Counted from the stretch's first letter, positions 53,482 through 63,989 are shown. The stretch: DNA of 64,000 nt from Paenibacillus sp. J2TS4 (GCF_018403245.1 NZ_BOSH01000017.1:53969-117968); one strand, 5' to 3'. Notes: generated by a model from the sequence alone, not told the origin. Numbers and translations: made by a program.

Positions 53482-54840
53482 GTGGAAAGCCATGTCAACA
53501 ACTTATGGCAACAAGTACTTACCGAGATTCAAACCAAACTAAGCAAGCCAAGTTTTGATACGTGGCTAAAGTCGACCAAGGCTAAAGTATTTACCGATTC
53601 CCTCCTTGTTATATGCGCCCCTAACACTTTTGCTCGTGAATGGCTCGAAACCCGATATGCAAAAATGATCAGCGCAACCGTATACGAATGTTTAGGGAAA
53701 GAAGTGGTCGTCGAAGTCGTTATCGAAGACGAATCCCCGCCGCAAGCTCAGTCTACTCAGGCCGTGCAGCCCGTTCAGCCGGAAGTCATCGTCCAGGAAG
53801 AATGGTCTTATGCCAGTATGATGAATCCCAAATATACGTTCGATACGTTTGTTATCGGGGCGGGTAACCGGTTTGCGCATGCGGCATCGCTAGCTGTAGC
53901 CGAAGCGCCGGCCAAATCGTATAATCCCCTTTTTCTCTATGGAGGAGTGGGACTTGGCAAGACTCATCTCATGCATGCGATCGGGCACTATGTGCTCGAG
54001 CATAACCCGCATGCCCGGGTACTTTATATTTCTTCAGAGAAATTTACGAACGAATTTATTAACGCTATTCGTGATAACCGGGGAGAAAGCTTCCGCAACA
54101 AATACCGGAACATCGACGTTCTGCTCATTGACGATATTCAGTTTCTGGCCGGGAAGGAGCAGACGCAGGAAGAATTTTTCCATACTTTCAACGCCCTGCA
54201 CGAAGAAAGAAAGCAAATCATCATCTCAAGCGACCGGCAGCCGAAGGAAATTCCGACGTTGGAGGAAAGGCTTCGTTCCCGCTTTGAATGGGGATTGATT
54301 ACAGATATTCAACCGCCTGATCTGGAAACCCGGATCGCGATTTTGCGCAAAAAAGCCAAGGCCGAAAATCTCGAAATCCCTAACGAAGCTATGGTCTATA
54401 TTGCCAACCATGTCGATACGAACATCCGCGAGCTGGAGGGCGCATTAATTCGTGTCGTTGCTTATTCCTCTCTGATCAACGAGGATATCTCGGTTTCGCT
54501 GGCGGCCGATGCGTTGAAGGACATTATCCCTTCCTCCCGTCCCAAAGTGATCACGATACAAGATATTCAACAAAAGGTCGGGGAGTTCTACGGGCTGAAA
54601 CTCGAGGACTTCAAAGCGAGGAAACGTACGAAAGCTGTCGCTTTTCCAAGGCAGGTAGCGATGTATTTATCACGGGAATTAACCGATTATTCCCTTCCCA
54701 AGATCGGCGAAGCCTTCGGCGGAAGAGACCATACAACTGTTATTCATGCCCATGACAAAATATCGATGACACTGAAGCAGGATCCGGATCTGGGTAAAAT
54801 CATTACGAACCTGACCGAGAAAATTAAAAATCCTAGTTAA
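53482..54840 (+). CDS. dnaA: chromosomal replication initiator DnaA
   Basis: 452 residues, GTG start with AAAGGAGTG upstream. Domain I to ~80, Pro/Gln linker, AAA+ domain with GGVGLGKTHLMHAIG (~152-166) and LLIDDIQFLAGK, and domain IV with GGRDHTTVIHAHDKI. Initiates replication at oriC. Confidence 0.99.
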   Translation: MESHVNNLWQQVLTEIQTKLSKPSFDTWLKSTKAKVFTDSLLVICAPNTFAREWLETRYAKMISATVYECLGKEVVVEVVIEDESPPQAQSTQAVQPVQPEVIVQEEWSYASMMNPKYTFDTFVIGAGNRFAHAASLAVAEAPAKSYNPLFLYGGVGLGKTHLMHAIGHYVLEHNPHARVLYISSEKFTNEFINAIRDNRGESFRNKYRNIDVLLIDDIQFLAGKEQTQEEFFHTFNALHEERKQIIISSDRQPKEIPTLEERLRSRFEWGLITDIQPPDLETRIAILRKKAKAENLEIPNEAMVYIANHVDTNIRELEGALIRVVAYSSLINEDISVSLAADALKDIIPSSRPKVITIQDIQQKVGEFYGLKLEDFKARKRTKAVAFPRQVAMYLSRELTDYSLPKIGEAFGGRDHTTVIHAHDKISMTLKQDPDLGKIITNLTEKIKNPS

Positions 54841-54872
54841 TAACGACTAAGCCTATGCACAATCTATACACA

Positions 54873-54970
54873 TGTGGATAGGCTTGATTCTTGTCTTTTT
54901 TATGCACATATCCACATATTCAGCCCGCCTACTACTATTACTACTAAGAAAAAGATATAATTAATATAGA
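54873..54970. other. oriC: oriC, DNA-unwinding region with DnaA-trios
   Basis: Two boxes (TGTGGATAG at 54873; TGTGGATAT inverted at 54908), then a GC cluster (GCCCGCC, 54923-54929), then six contiguous trios on the minus strand, TAG TAG TAA TAG TAG TAG (54946-54929), then AT-rich GATATAATTAATATAG. This is the basal unwinding system described in B. subtilis, in the same order. Confidence 0.85.
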
Positions 54971-55085
54971 AATGTGCACCATTCGTTCTATTTCCGAAGC
55001 TGCGTAAATCATGTCGGCTTTTTTCGAGTTTGATATAATACAAGATATGAGCCGTTTCTTAATTTAAGAACCCGGGAGTGAAATT

Positions 55086-56228
55086 ATGAAACTGACGATT
55101 TTAAGAGACCAGCTGAATGAATCGATTCAGCATGTGTCCAAAGCGATATCCAGCCGAACGACCATACCGATTCTCAGCGGAATTAAAATAGACGCAACAC
55201 CAAAGGGAGTTACGTTCACGGCAAGCGATACGGATATTTCCATCCAATCTTTCGTACCTTTGGAGGAAGATGATATCCAGATTGTCGATTTGATAAATAC
55301 CGGAAGCATTGTTCTTCCCGCTAAATTTTTTATAGAGATGGTACGCAAGTTGCCGTCAGACCAGATTGAAATTGAAGCCGGCGAACATCATCAAACGACC
55401 ATTCGTTCGGGTACAGCCGAGGTTCAATTAGTCGGATTCGATCCGGAGGAATATCCTCTTCTCCCCCGTATTGATGAGCATAAAGTTATCTCAATGGCCA
55501 GCGATCTGCTGAAATCGATGATTCGACAAACCTCTTTTGCCGTTTCGACAAGTGAAACCACTCCCGTATTAACCGGGGTATTATGGTCTTTGACCGAAAA
55601 TAACCTGAAATTAACCGGTTGTGATCGGCATCGGCTGGCAACTCGGGAAACCCGAATGGAAACCCCACCCGAACAACAGTTCCAGAATGTAGTGATTTCG
55701 GGTAAAACCTTGAGCGAGCTTAATAAAATATTGCCGGATCAAAGCACTTTGGTCGATATCGTCATTTCTGAGACCCAAGTGTTGTTCAAGCTGAACCACG
55801 TATTGTTCTACACCCGTGTGCTGGAAGGCGCTTATCCCGATACAAGCAAGCTGATTCCTCAGCAGTTCCAGACCCAAATGACGATTCGCGCCAAATCGTT
55901 AATGGATGCGATCGACCGGGCCTATCTGCTTTCCAGAGAAGACAAGACCAACATTGTCAAAGTGGTCATGAACGAAGATAGCACCATCGAGGTTTCTTCC
56001 AGTTCCTCTGAGTTGGGTAAAGTCAAGGAGTCTCTACCGATCAGCAATCACTCCGGCGATTATTTGAAAATATCGTTTAACTCCAAATACATGCTGGATG
56101 CATTAAAGGTGATCGATTGCGAAAACGTTTGTATCGGATTTACCGGTCCTATGAATCCGATAGTGATTCAGCCGGAGGACGGCACTAAGATTCTCCAGCT
56201 CATCCTTCCCTACCGGACTACAAATTAA
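55086..56228 (+). CDS. dnaN: DNA polymerase III beta sliding clamp
   Basis: 380 residues, three homologous clamp domains, ending in ILQLILPYRTTN, the hydrophobic-pocket segment. Ring that tethers polymerase. Confidence 0.98.
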   Translation: MKLTILRDQLNESIQHVSKAISSRTTIPILSGIKIDATPKGVTFTASDTDISIQSFVPLEEDDIQIVDLINTGSIVLPAKFFIEMVRKLPSDQIEIEAGEHHQTTIRSGTAEVQLVGFDPEEYPLLPRIDEHKVISMASDLLKSMIRQTSFAVSTSETTPVLTGVLWSLTENNLKLTGCDRHRLATRETRMETPPEQQFQNVVISGKTLSELNKILPDQSTLVDIVISETQVLFKLNHVLFYTRVLEGAYPDTSKLIPQQFQTQMTIRAKSLMDAIDRAYLLSREDKTNIVKVVMNEDSTIEVSSSSSELGKVKESLPISNHSGDYLKISFNSKYMLDALKVIDCENVCIGFTGPMNPIVIQPEDGTKILQLILPYRTTN

Positions 56229-56242
56229 AGGAGTGCGGAAGA

Positions 56243-56458
56243 ATGAAGTCAATTTCTATCACGACGGATTATATTACTCTGGGACAGTTTCTAAAATTGG
56301 CGAATTGTGTATCCACGGGAGGACACGCCAAAATCTTCCTCCAGGAGACTACAATACGGGTTAACCAAGAAATGGAGAACCGCAGAGGCAAAAAGCTCGT
56401 TCCCGGCGATATCGTCCAAGTGGACGGATGCGGCACATTTCAAGTCGTCCGATCCTGA
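56243..56458 (+). CDS. yaaA: S4-domain RNA-binding protein YaaA
   Basis: 71 residues. S4-type motif (TLGQFLKLANCVSTGGHAK, then NRRGKKLVPGDIVQVDG). Also named RlbA. Conserved between dnaN and recF. Confidence 0.93.
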   Translation: MKSISITTDYITLGQFLKLANCVSTGGHAKIFLQETTIRVNQEMENRRGKKLVPGDIVQVDGCGTFQVVRS

Positions 56459-56488
56459 ATCATCCCAACGTATAAACAGGTGAGAGTT

Positions 56489-56537
56489 ACGCTCCGTATC
56501 CCTTTCGTTCAGAATGGAAGAAAGGATCAGGGAGCGT
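56489..56537 (+). promoter_or_regulatory. stem-loop between yaaA and recF
   Basis: ACGCTCC and GGAGCGT enclose ATCC/GGAT and CTTTC/GAAAG pairings in a 49-base structure. No T run. May be a leader or mRNA-processing structure for recF. Confidence 0.4.
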
Positions 56538-56589
56538 TCTTCCTTACGAAACGGAGTTTTGTTCCGCAAAACTCTTAGGAGGAAAAAAG

Positions 56590-57708
56590 TTGCTTCTTAA
56601 AAAGCTGGCTCTTAAAAATTATAGAAACTACGCAGAAATCGAATTAAATACGGCCCATAATGTCAATATTTTTATGGGGCTGAACGCCCAGGGCAAAACG
56701 AATTTGCTGGAAGCGATCTATGTGCTCGCTTTGTCTAAATCCCATCGGACCCATCAGGATAAGCAGCTGATCCGCTGGAATGAGGAATACGCTCAATTGT
56801 ATGCTGAAGTGGACAAAAAGTATGGCTTGTGCAAGCTGAGCCTGTCCGTTACGTCTCAAGGGAAGAAAGCCAAAATAAACGGACTGGAGCAGAAAAAATT
56901 AAGCGGCTTTATCGGTACGCTGAATGTAGTTATGTTTGCCCCTGAGGATTTGGAAATTGTTAAGGGAGCTCCCGGAATCCGGCGCCGGTTTATGGATATG
57001 GAAATCGGCCAGGTACACCCTGGATATTTGCATGAGATGAATCAATATCAAAAAGTTCTCAACCAACGAAACAATTACTTGAGGCAATTATGGGGCAAGC
57101 CGGACGTTTCCGAATCGATGCTGGAAATATGGAATGAGCAATTGGCGCAGTATGGTACTAAAATTGTTAAAAAACGGCAAAGCTTTATAAAAAAACTGCA
57201 AAAATGGGCGGAATTTATTCATTCGGGCATTACGAATGGAGTGGAAAAGCTGCAAATCGAGTATCGGCCCTCGATAGAAGCTAACGATCCGGAAGAGGAA
57301 ACTATTCTATTGGACCGATTTATGATAAAGTTATCACAGATGAAAGAACAGGAAATAAGGCGCGGCGCGACGTTGATCGGGCCTCATCGTGATGATATGG
57401 GGTTTTATATTAACGGCAGAGAGGTTCAAGTGTACGGCTCGCAAGGGCAACAAAGAACGACCGCTCTCTCCCTTAAGCTGGCCGAGCTCGAGCTGATACG
57501 CGAAGAGCTTGGAGAATACCCCATTCTGCTGCTGGACGATGTCCTGTCGGAATTAGATCCTTACCGGCAGACGCAATTGATTGAGACGTTCCAGGATAAA
57601 GTTCAGACGTTTATCACGACGACGGCTCTGGACAGTGTCAATATGGACAAACTGTCGGATGCGGCTATTTTCCATGTTAAGAACGGGGTTGTCTCGGATA
57701 CGTTATGA
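56590..57708 (+). CDS. recF: RecF recombination mediator
   Basis: 372 residues, TTG start preceded by AGGAGGAAA. SMC-like ATPase: GLNAQGKTNLLEAIYVL (~30-46) and LLLDDVLSELDPYR signature. Loads RecA with RecOR. Confidence 0.97.
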   Translation: MLLKKLALKNYRNYAEIELNTAHNVNIFMGLNAQGKTNLLEAIYVLALSKSHRTHQDKQLIRWNEEYAQLYAEVDKKYGLCKLSLSVTSQGKKAKINGLEQKKLSGFIGTLNVVMFAPEDLEIVKGAPGIRRRFMDMEIGQVHPGYLHEMNQYQKVLNQRNNYLRQLWGKPDVSESMLEIWNEQLAQYGTKIVKKRQSFIKKLQKWAEFIHSGITNGVEKLQIEYRPSIEANDPEEETILLDRFMIKLSQMKEQEIRRGATLIGPHRDDMGFYINGREVQVYGSQGQQRTTALSLKLAELELIREELGEYPILLLDDVLSELDPYRQTQLIETFQDKVQTFITTTALDSVNMDKLSDAAIFHVKNGVVSDTL

Positions 57709-57749
57709 ACCTATTCCATCGATTACTATCCGAATGGGGGTTGATCGTT

Positions 57750-57998
57750 ATGTTCATTCATTTGGGCGGGGAAAAGATTATTCGAGCGGTTGAGCTAGTA
57801 GCCATTTTTGACCTCTCGATCGAAAAAAATTCTAAAATTTCCAAACAATTTGTCGCTCACGCTATGAAAACCAAAAAAATCGAAGTGATCGGCGAGGAAG
57901 AAAGCAAATCCTTGGTTGTTACCGCTTATAAAGTTTATTATTCCCCTATTTCGTCCGCTACTTTAAACAAAAGAGCAAGTCAATTACAGGTTAATTAA
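57750..57998 (+). CDS. remB: RemB/YaaB extracellular matrix regulator
   Basis: 82 residues from ATG 57750 (GGGGG 9 bases upstream; a longer frame from 57705 overlaps recF and has a poor site). DUF370: MFIHLGGEKIIRAVELVAIF. Conserved between recF and gyrB. Confidence 0.92.
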   Translation: MFIHLGGEKIIRAVELVAIFDLSIEKNSKISKQFVAHAMKTKKIEVIGEEESKSLVVTAYKVYYSPISSATLNKRASQLQVN

Positions 57999-58037
57999 CC
58001 TTTATTGTCCGGAAATAAGAAAAGTAGGTGAAGGGTA

Positions 58038-59954
58038 ATGTCATTGAATTCAAATACTTATGACGAGAATCAGATACAGGTACTGGAAGGACTGGAGGCG
58101 GTCAGAAAACGTCCAGGGATGTACATCGGTTCCACCAGCAGCAGAGGTCTTCACCATTTGGTATGGGAAGTCGTCGATAACAGTATTGACGAAGCTTTGG
58201 CCGGTTACTGTACCCGAATTGATGTTACCGTTCATAAAGACAACAGCATTTCAGTGACTGACAATGGACGCGGAATTCCTGTAGGGGAACAAGCCAAGAT
58301 GAAGAAGCCCGCAGTCGAGGTTGTGCTGACGGTGCTTCACGCCGGCGGTAAGTTCGGCGGGGACGATTCCGGATATAAAGTATCTGGCGGATTGCACGGA
58401 GTCGGGGTGTCGGTCGTTAATGCCCTGTCCACTCATCTTACGGTTCAGGTCAAAACAAAAGGAAAAATTCATGTGCAGGAATATAGACGCGGTATCCCCC
58501 AATACGATCTCAAAGTGGTCGGAGAAACGGAAGAAACAGGAACGAAGATTACTTTCCTGCCCGATCCGGAAATTTTTACGGAAACCGTCGAATATGATTA
58601 CGAAATACTACAATCGCGACTTCGGGAGCTGGCTTTTCTTAATAAAGGGATCGAGATCAATCTGTTCGATGAGCGGACAGATGCCTCCAATACATTCAAG
58701 TATGACGGGGGAATTATTTCATTCGTCGAATATTTGAACCGGAACCGGGAAGCACTGCATGAACCGCCGATCTATACGGAAGGAACCCGAGACAATATCC
58801 AGGTGGAAATTGCGCTGCAGTACAACGACAGCTATGTCGAAAATATATATTCTTTTGCCAATAACATTAATACTCACGAAGGCGGAACGCACGAATCCGG
58901 GTTCAAGAGCGCCTTAACCCGAATTCTTAACGATTACGCACGCAAGTCGAGTTCACTTAAGGAGAATGACTCCAACTTGACGGGGGACGACGTCCGTGAA
59001 GGATTAACAGCGATTATTTCGGTTAAAATCCCCGAGCCGCAATTTGAAGGACAGACCAAGACCAAGCTGGGCAACAGCGAGGTGCGCGGGATTGTGGAAT
59101 CTCTCTTCTCGGAGAAGCTGCAGGAATTTCTGGAAGAGCATCCCGGCGTATCCAAGAAAATTATGGAGAAGGGGATCCAGGCAGCCCGAGCCAGAGAAGC
59201 CGCGCGTAAAGCGAGAGAATTGACCCGGAGGAAGAGTGCGCTTGAGGTCAGCTCCTTGCCAGGAAAATTAGCGGATTGCTCCTCCAAGGATGCGTCCATA
59301 AGCGAAATCTTTATCGTCGAAGGCGATTCCGCCGGAGGCTCCGCCAAGCAGGGTCGGGACCGACATTTTCAAGCTATTCTCCCGCTGCGCGGGAAAATTT
59401 TGAACGTCGAGAAGGCCCGATTGGATCGCATCCTGTCCAATGCTGAAATTCGCGCGATCATAACGGCTCTTGGAACCGGGATTGGAACGGAATTCGATAT
59501 TACCAAAGCGCGATATCACAAAGTGATTATTATGACCGATGCCGATGTCGACGGGGCGCATATCCGGACGCTTCTGCTCACTTTCTTTTATCGTTACATG
59601 CGCAAGTTGATAGAAGCCGGCTATGTTTATATTGCTCAGCCGCCTTTATACAAACTGGAGCGCGGCAAGACAGCCCGCTATGCATACAATGACAAGCAGC
59701 GGGACGAAATCATGCAGGAATTTGGCGAAGGCGCCAAAGTGAACGTTCAGCGCTACAAAGGTTTGGGCGAAATGAACGCTTCCCAATTGTGGGAGACCAC
59801 GATGGACCCTGAAAGCCGGACATTGCTCCAAGTGAACATCCAGGATGCCATTGAAGCGGACCGTATCTTCGACACCCTAATGGGGGATAATGTCGAGCCG
59901 CGGAGAGATTTCATTCAGGAGCACGCTAAATACGTGACCAATCTGGATGTTTAA
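58038..59954 (+). CDS. gyrB: DNA gyrase subunit B
   Basis: 638 residues. GHKL ATPase (VDNSIDEALAGYC, GVGVSVVNALS), Toprim EGDSAGGSAKQGRDR (~430) and MTDADVDGAHIRTLL. ATP-dependent negative supercoiling. Confidence 0.99.
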   Translation: MSLNSNTYDENQIQVLEGLEAVRKRPGMYIGSTSSRGLHHLVWEVVDNSIDEALAGYCTRIDVTVHKDNSISVTDNGRGIPVGEQAKMKKPAVEVVLTVLHAGGKFGGDDSGYKVSGGLHGVGVSVVNALSTHLTVQVKTKGKIHVQEYRRGIPQYDLKVVGETEETGTKITFLPDPEIFTETVEYDYEILQSRLRELAFLNKGIEINLFDERTDASNTFKYDGGIISFVEYLNRNREALHEPPIYTEGTRDNIQVEIALQYNDSYVENIYSFANNINTHEGGTHESGFKSALTRILNDYARKSSSLKENDSNLTGDDVREGLTAIISVKIPEPQFEGQTKTKLGNSEVRGIVESLFSEKLQEFLEEHPGVSKKIMEKGIQAARAREAARKARELTRRKSALEVSSLPGKLADCSSKDASISEIFIVEGDSAGGSAKQGRDRHFQAILPLRGKILNVEKARLDRILSNAEIRAIITALGTGIGTEFDITKARYHKVIIMTDADVDGAHIRTLLLTFFYRYMRKLIEAGYVYIAQPPLYKLERGKTARYAYNDKQRDEIMQEFGEGAKVNVQRYKGLGEMNASQLWETTMDPESRTLLQVNIQDAIEADRIFDTLMGDNVEPRRDFIQEHAKYVTNLDV

Positions 59955-59981
59955 CAACTCCATGCCGATTCATTCCGAAAG

Positions 59982-60016
59982 GAAGGTTCTGTGTCTGTAC
60001 GGAGCCTTCTTTTTTA
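59982..60016 (+). terminator. terminator of gyrB
   Basis: GAAGGTTC and GAGCCTTC stem (one G-U), loop ~12, six T. Confidence 0.75.
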
Positions 60017-60168
60017 AGATAAAAGCCGCCTTTCGTTAAGGGATACTAAGGTGGGGCTTCAAGCGTTTAATTGTGCAAAAGTGGCGAAAGTAATATAATA
60101 GGATGGATGGATAAAATCGGGCGAAGCTTTTGTTGGCCTGCTTTTGTAGAACGATCAGGAGGTATACG

Positions 60169-62694
60169 ATGGCCGAAGAGATGCAACCTCAAATTAAAGA
60201 AAGAGATATCGGCTCGGAAATGCGGGAATCGTTCATGGACTATGCGATGAGTATCATCGTCAGCCGTGCGCTGCCCGATGTTCGAGATGGGTTGAAGCCG
60301 GTTCACCGCAGAATCTTGTTCGCGATGTCGGAACTGGGCATGTCGCCCGATAAACCATATAAGAAATCGGCCAGAATTGTTGGGGAGGTTATCGGTAAAT
60401 ACCATCCCCACGGAGATTCTGCTGTATATGAGACGATGGTCCGGATGGCCCAGGATTTCTCCTTGCGCTATATGTTGGTCGATGGCCACGGAAACTTCGG
60501 CTCCATAGACGGGGACTCCGCAGCGGCCATGAGGTATACCGAAGCCCGCTTGTCTAAAATAGCGATGGAACTGCTGCGGGATATTAACAAAGAAACGATT
60601 GATTTTGTACCGAACTATGACGGGGAAGAGCAGGAGCCGGCCGTGCTGCCTTCACGTTTTCCCAACCTGCTGGTTAACGGCATCTCGGGAATCGCTGTCG
60701 GAATGGCTACCGCTATTCCTCCCCATAATCTCGGTGAAGTCATAGAAGGCGTTCAGGCGCTCATTAAAAATCCGGATATTATGCCATTAGAGCTTATGGA
60801 GTATATTAAAGGCCCCGACTTCCCGACGGGAGGCTATATTCTCGGTAGAGAAGGAATCAGGCAAGCTTATTCTACCGGAAGAGGCTCGGTTACTATGCGT
60901 GCCAAGGCGACCATAGAAGAAAATAACGGGAAGGCCCGCATTATTGTAAATGAGCTGCCCTATCAGGTAATCAAAACCCGGTTGATCGTCAATATTGCAG
61001 AGCTGGTCCGCGACAAAAAAATCGACGGAATTACCGATCTGCGGGATGAATCAGACAGGAACGGCATGCGTATCGTTATTGAGCTGCGCAAGGATGTCAA
61101 TCCGAATGTCGTGCTGAACAATTTGTACAAGCATACCGCCATGCAAAGTAATTTCGGGATCATCATGCTGGCGATTGTCAATAAAGAACCTAAGATTTTA
61201 AATCTTAAAGAGGTTCTCCATTACTACTTGCTTCATCAGCAAGAGGTCATACGCCGTCGTACCGAGTATGACTTGCGCAAGGCAGAGGCTCGTGCGCATA
61301 TTCTGGAAGGGCTGCGGATTGCCCTTGATCACCTGGACGAGGTGATCAGTCTTATTCGCTCCTCCCGAACGACGGATGTTGCCCGCGAAGGGTTGATGAG
61401 CACTTTCTCTTTGAGCTATGAACAGGCTCAAGCTATTCTCGATATGCGACTCCAACGCCTGACTGGCCTGGAACGTGAGAAAATCGAGGAGGAATACGCC
61501 GAATTGCTGAAGAAAATCGCCGAGTTAAAAGAAATTTTGGCGAATGAAGACTTAATCCTGGGCATTATCAGCGATGAACTGGAGGAAATCAAAGAACGGT
61601 TCAACGATGAACGGCGTACGGAAATTACGGTAGGAGAAGACAGCATCGAGGATGAGGATTTAATTCCTCAAGAAGATGTGATTATAACGATTACCCATTC
61701 CGGTTATATCAAACGTCTACCGGTAACGACTTATCGGGCTCAGAGACGGGGGGGCCGCGGCGTAGTCGGCATGGATACGAAGGATAACGATTTTGTCGAA
61801 CATCTGTTTGTATCCAATACTCACCACTACTTGATGTTCTTCACGGATAAAGGGAAGGTGTACCGGCTCAAGGCTTACGAAATTCCCGATTTAAGCCGGA
61901 CAGCCCGGGGGACCCCGGTCATTAACCTGATCCAGATTGAGCAAGGGGAGACCGTCAATGCCGTTATTCCGGTAGAAAATTTTGAATCGGATCAGTATCT
62001 ATTCTTTGCGACCAAAGAAGGGATCGTGAAGAAAACACCGCTGAGAGATTACGGCAATATCCGTAAGGGCGGACTGATCGCAATCAACATTCGCGAAGAG
62101 GACAGACTCGTCGGAGTCAAACTGACGGATGGCAAGGAAGCGATCATCATGGGAACGAAGATGGGGATCTCCATTCAGTTCCAAGAGGAAGATGTTCGTC
62201 CGATGGGCAGATCCGCCACTGGAGTTAAAGGAATCCATTTGTCCTCCGATGACGAGGTTATCGATATGGACGTAGTAGAGGATCAGAATGACGTGCTGAT
62301 CGTTACTTCCAAAGGATTCGGCAAGCGGACCCCGATTGATGACTACCGACTCCAGACTCGCGGAGGAAAGGGCATCAAGACTCTTAATATCACTCCCAAG
62401 AACGGTCATGTCGTCGGTTTGAAAATCGTTAAAGAAGATGAGGATTTGATGATTATAACCGCACAAGGAACCATTATCCGCATGAGTATGGCCGGAATCT
62501 CGACGATGGGGCGCAATACTCAAGGAGTGCGTTTGATCAACATCAAAGACGACGATGAAGTGGCAACCGTAGCTAGAGTCGATAAAAGTGAAGAGAATGA
62601 CGAAGAGATCGATGATGAAATGATAACGGAAATCGGACCTGTAACCGGATCGGTTGTAGAAAAAATCGATCTAGAAACAGATTCAGAAGAATAA
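60169..62694 (+). CDS. gyrA: DNA gyrase subunit A
   Basis: 841 residues from ATG 60169 (AGGAGGTATACG; a longer frame from 60130 has none). Active Tyr in AMRYTEARLSK. The quinolone-determining stretch HPHGDSAVYETMVRMAQ has Ser and Glu at the two hot spots, the susceptible type. Six-blade C-terminal repeats and an acidic tail. Confidence 0.99.
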   Translation: MAEEMQPQIKERDIGSEMRESFMDYAMSIIVSRALPDVRDGLKPVHRRILFAMSELGMSPDKPYKKSARIVGEVIGKYHPHGDSAVYETMVRMAQDFSLRYMLVDGHGNFGSIDGDSAAAMRYTEARLSKIAMELLRDINKETIDFVPNYDGEEQEPAVLPSRFPNLLVNGISGIAVGMATAIPPHNLGEVIEGVQALIKNPDIMPLELMEYIKGPDFPTGGYILGREGIRQAYSTGRGSVTMRAKATIEENNGKARIIVNELPYQVIKTRLIVNIAELVRDKKIDGITDLRDESDRNGMRIVIELRKDVNPNVVLNNLYKHTAMQSNFGIIMLAIVNKEPKILNLKEVLHYYLLHQQEVIRRRTEYDLRKAEARAHILEGLRIALDHLDEVISLIRSSRTTDVAREGLMSTFSLSYEQAQAILDMRLQRLTGLEREKIEEEYAELLKKIAELKEILANEDLILGIISDELEEIKERFNDERRTEITVGEDSIEDEDLIPQEDVIITITHSGYIKRLPVTTYRAQRRGGRGVVGMDTKDNDFVEHLFVSNTHHYLMFFTDKGKVYRLKAYEIPDLSRTARGTPVINLIQIEQGETVNAVIPVENFESDQYLFFATKEGIVKKTPLRDYGNIRKGGLIAINIREEDRLVGVKLTDGKEAIIMGTKMGISIQFQEEDVRPMGRSATGVKGIHLSSDDEVIDMDVVEDQNDVLIVTSKGFGKRTPIDDYRLQTRGGKGIKTLNITPKNGHVVGLKIVKEDEDLMIITAQGTIIRMSMAGISTMGRNTQGVRLINIKDDDEVATVARVDKSEENDEEIDDEMITEIGPVTGSVVEKIDLETDSEE

Positions 62695-62702
62695 AATTAA
62701 TG

Positions 62703-62731
62703 GAAGGGGCTTTCCCCCTTCTCTTTTTTTT
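62703..62731 (+). terminator. terminator of gyrA
   Basis: GAAGGGG-CTTTC-CCCCTTC followed by eight T. Confidence 0.9.
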
Positions 62732-62773
62732 GTTTTAATATAGGTATAAAGGACCATTTAAGGGGAGAAAGAC

Positions 62774-63832
62774 ATGACTAAAGTTTCAGTCGAGCTGATT
62801 AAGGATGGGGATTACTTGGCTGAGGACGTATTTACATCCAGAGGGAGTCTGCTTATGGAAAAAGGGCGGGTTCTTACACTGCGAGAGAAGCAGGTATTAA
62901 AAGCGTTCTTAATCTTTGAAGTTTCCTTAGTTTCCGACAAGACAGAATCAGCCAGCTCCCATACGGAGGAAGGGGTCCGCCCGTCCCTAGCGCTCAAAGC
63001 TTTTCAAGCAGAGTACAATGACTTATTGGAATTTGTCAGGAAATTATTTCAGACTGCAGAAGCGGGCGGGATGCTGCCCATACTTGAAGTGAGATCCCGT
63101 TTGGAAACGGTGCTGCAGCATATAGACCAATACCATCCAATGACTGCTAATTATCCTACCCCAATATTCGAATACTTGTTCCATCACAGCATCAGGGTCT
63201 CTCTCTCCTCCTATTTATTGGCTAAATGGCATGGAATTTCCGAGAAGGATCATCTTCCCATTGCTTTAGCGGGCCTTCTTCACGATATTGGAAGCGTACG
63301 GGTAGACCATCGTTTACTCGATAAGGAAGCCTCATTAATGAATCAGGAAATGGAGGCCGTAAAGAAGCATACCGTGTTCGGCTACCAAATTCTCAAGCAG
63401 GTTAGCGGGCTTAACGAAGGGACGAAGCTCGCCACTCTTCAACATCATGAAAAGGAAAACGGATCAGGCTACCCCCTCGGGATTAAAGGAGAGCAGATTC
63501 ATCCATATTCTAAAATTGTGGCAATTGTAGATACTTTTCATGCGATGACAAGTGACCGAAATCATAAAAAAGGGATTTCGCCTTATCTCGTGCTTGAGCA
63601 TATCTTTAATGAATCGTTTGGCAAGCTTGATCCCGAGCTAGTCCAAACCTTTATCCATAGAGTAACCTCCTTTCATACAGGCACCAAAGTTATATTAAGC
63701 GATAAGCGAGTCGGCGAAATTGTGTTTACAGATCGGGCCCAACCGACCCGACCATGGATAAAAATTGATGGAGACATAGTTAATTTAGCTTTGGTGCGTT
63801 CTATATCCATTCAAGAGGTTCTATCCGAATAA
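62774..63832 (+). CDS. HD-GYP domain protein, putative c-di-GMP phosphodiesterase
   Basis: 352 residues. HD in LLHDIGSVRVDH (~170), HTVFGYQIL, and HHEKENGSGYPLGIKGEQIHP (~225), the HD-GYP core; DTFHAMTSDR closes it. N-terminal ~90 residues vary. Located after gyrA with GGGGAGAAAGAC before ATG. Confidence 0.93.
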   Translation: MTKVSVELIKDGDYLAEDVFTSRGSLLMEKGRVLTLREKQVLKAFLIFEVSLVSDKTESASSHTEEGVRPSLALKAFQAEYNDLLEFVRKLFQTAEAGGMLPILEVRSRLETVLQHIDQYHPMTANYPTPIFEYLFHHSIRVSLSSYLLAKWHGISEKDHLPIALAGLLHDIGSVRVDHRLLDKEASLMNQEMEAVKKHTVFGYQILKQVSGLNEGTKLATLQHHEKENGSGYPLGIKGEQIHPYSKIVAIVDTFHAMTSDRNHKKGISPYLVLEHIFNESFGKLDPELVQTFIHRVTSFHTGTKVILSDKRVGEIVFTDRAQPTRPWIKIDGDIVNLALVRSISIQEVLSE

Positions 63833-63852
63833 ACATGGATTAAATTTCTTTA

Positions 63853-63989
63853 TTGACATTCCTTCGGCCTATGTGTTACATTAGTCTTCGCCGCTTCGAA
63901 CGGCTTGTTCTGAACGAGCAAGTCCAGCAAGCTGGAAGAAAAAAACTTCAAAAAAAAGCTTGCATTCGATAGGCACCCTGTGGTATATT
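63853..63989 (+). promoter_or_regulatory. tandem rRNA-type promoters at the right edge
   Basis: P1: TTGACA (63853), 17 bp, TTACAT. P2: TTGCAT (63960), 18 bp, TATATT (63984). The order gyrA, small gene, strong tandem promoters matches the rrn operon after gyrA in Bacillales. The 16S gene itself lies outside. Confidence 0.55.

Noticed and set aside
53196..53558. 120-codon frame across the oriC box cluster
   Set aside because: Overlaps the DnaA boxes and the dnaA start in another frame; no coding character.
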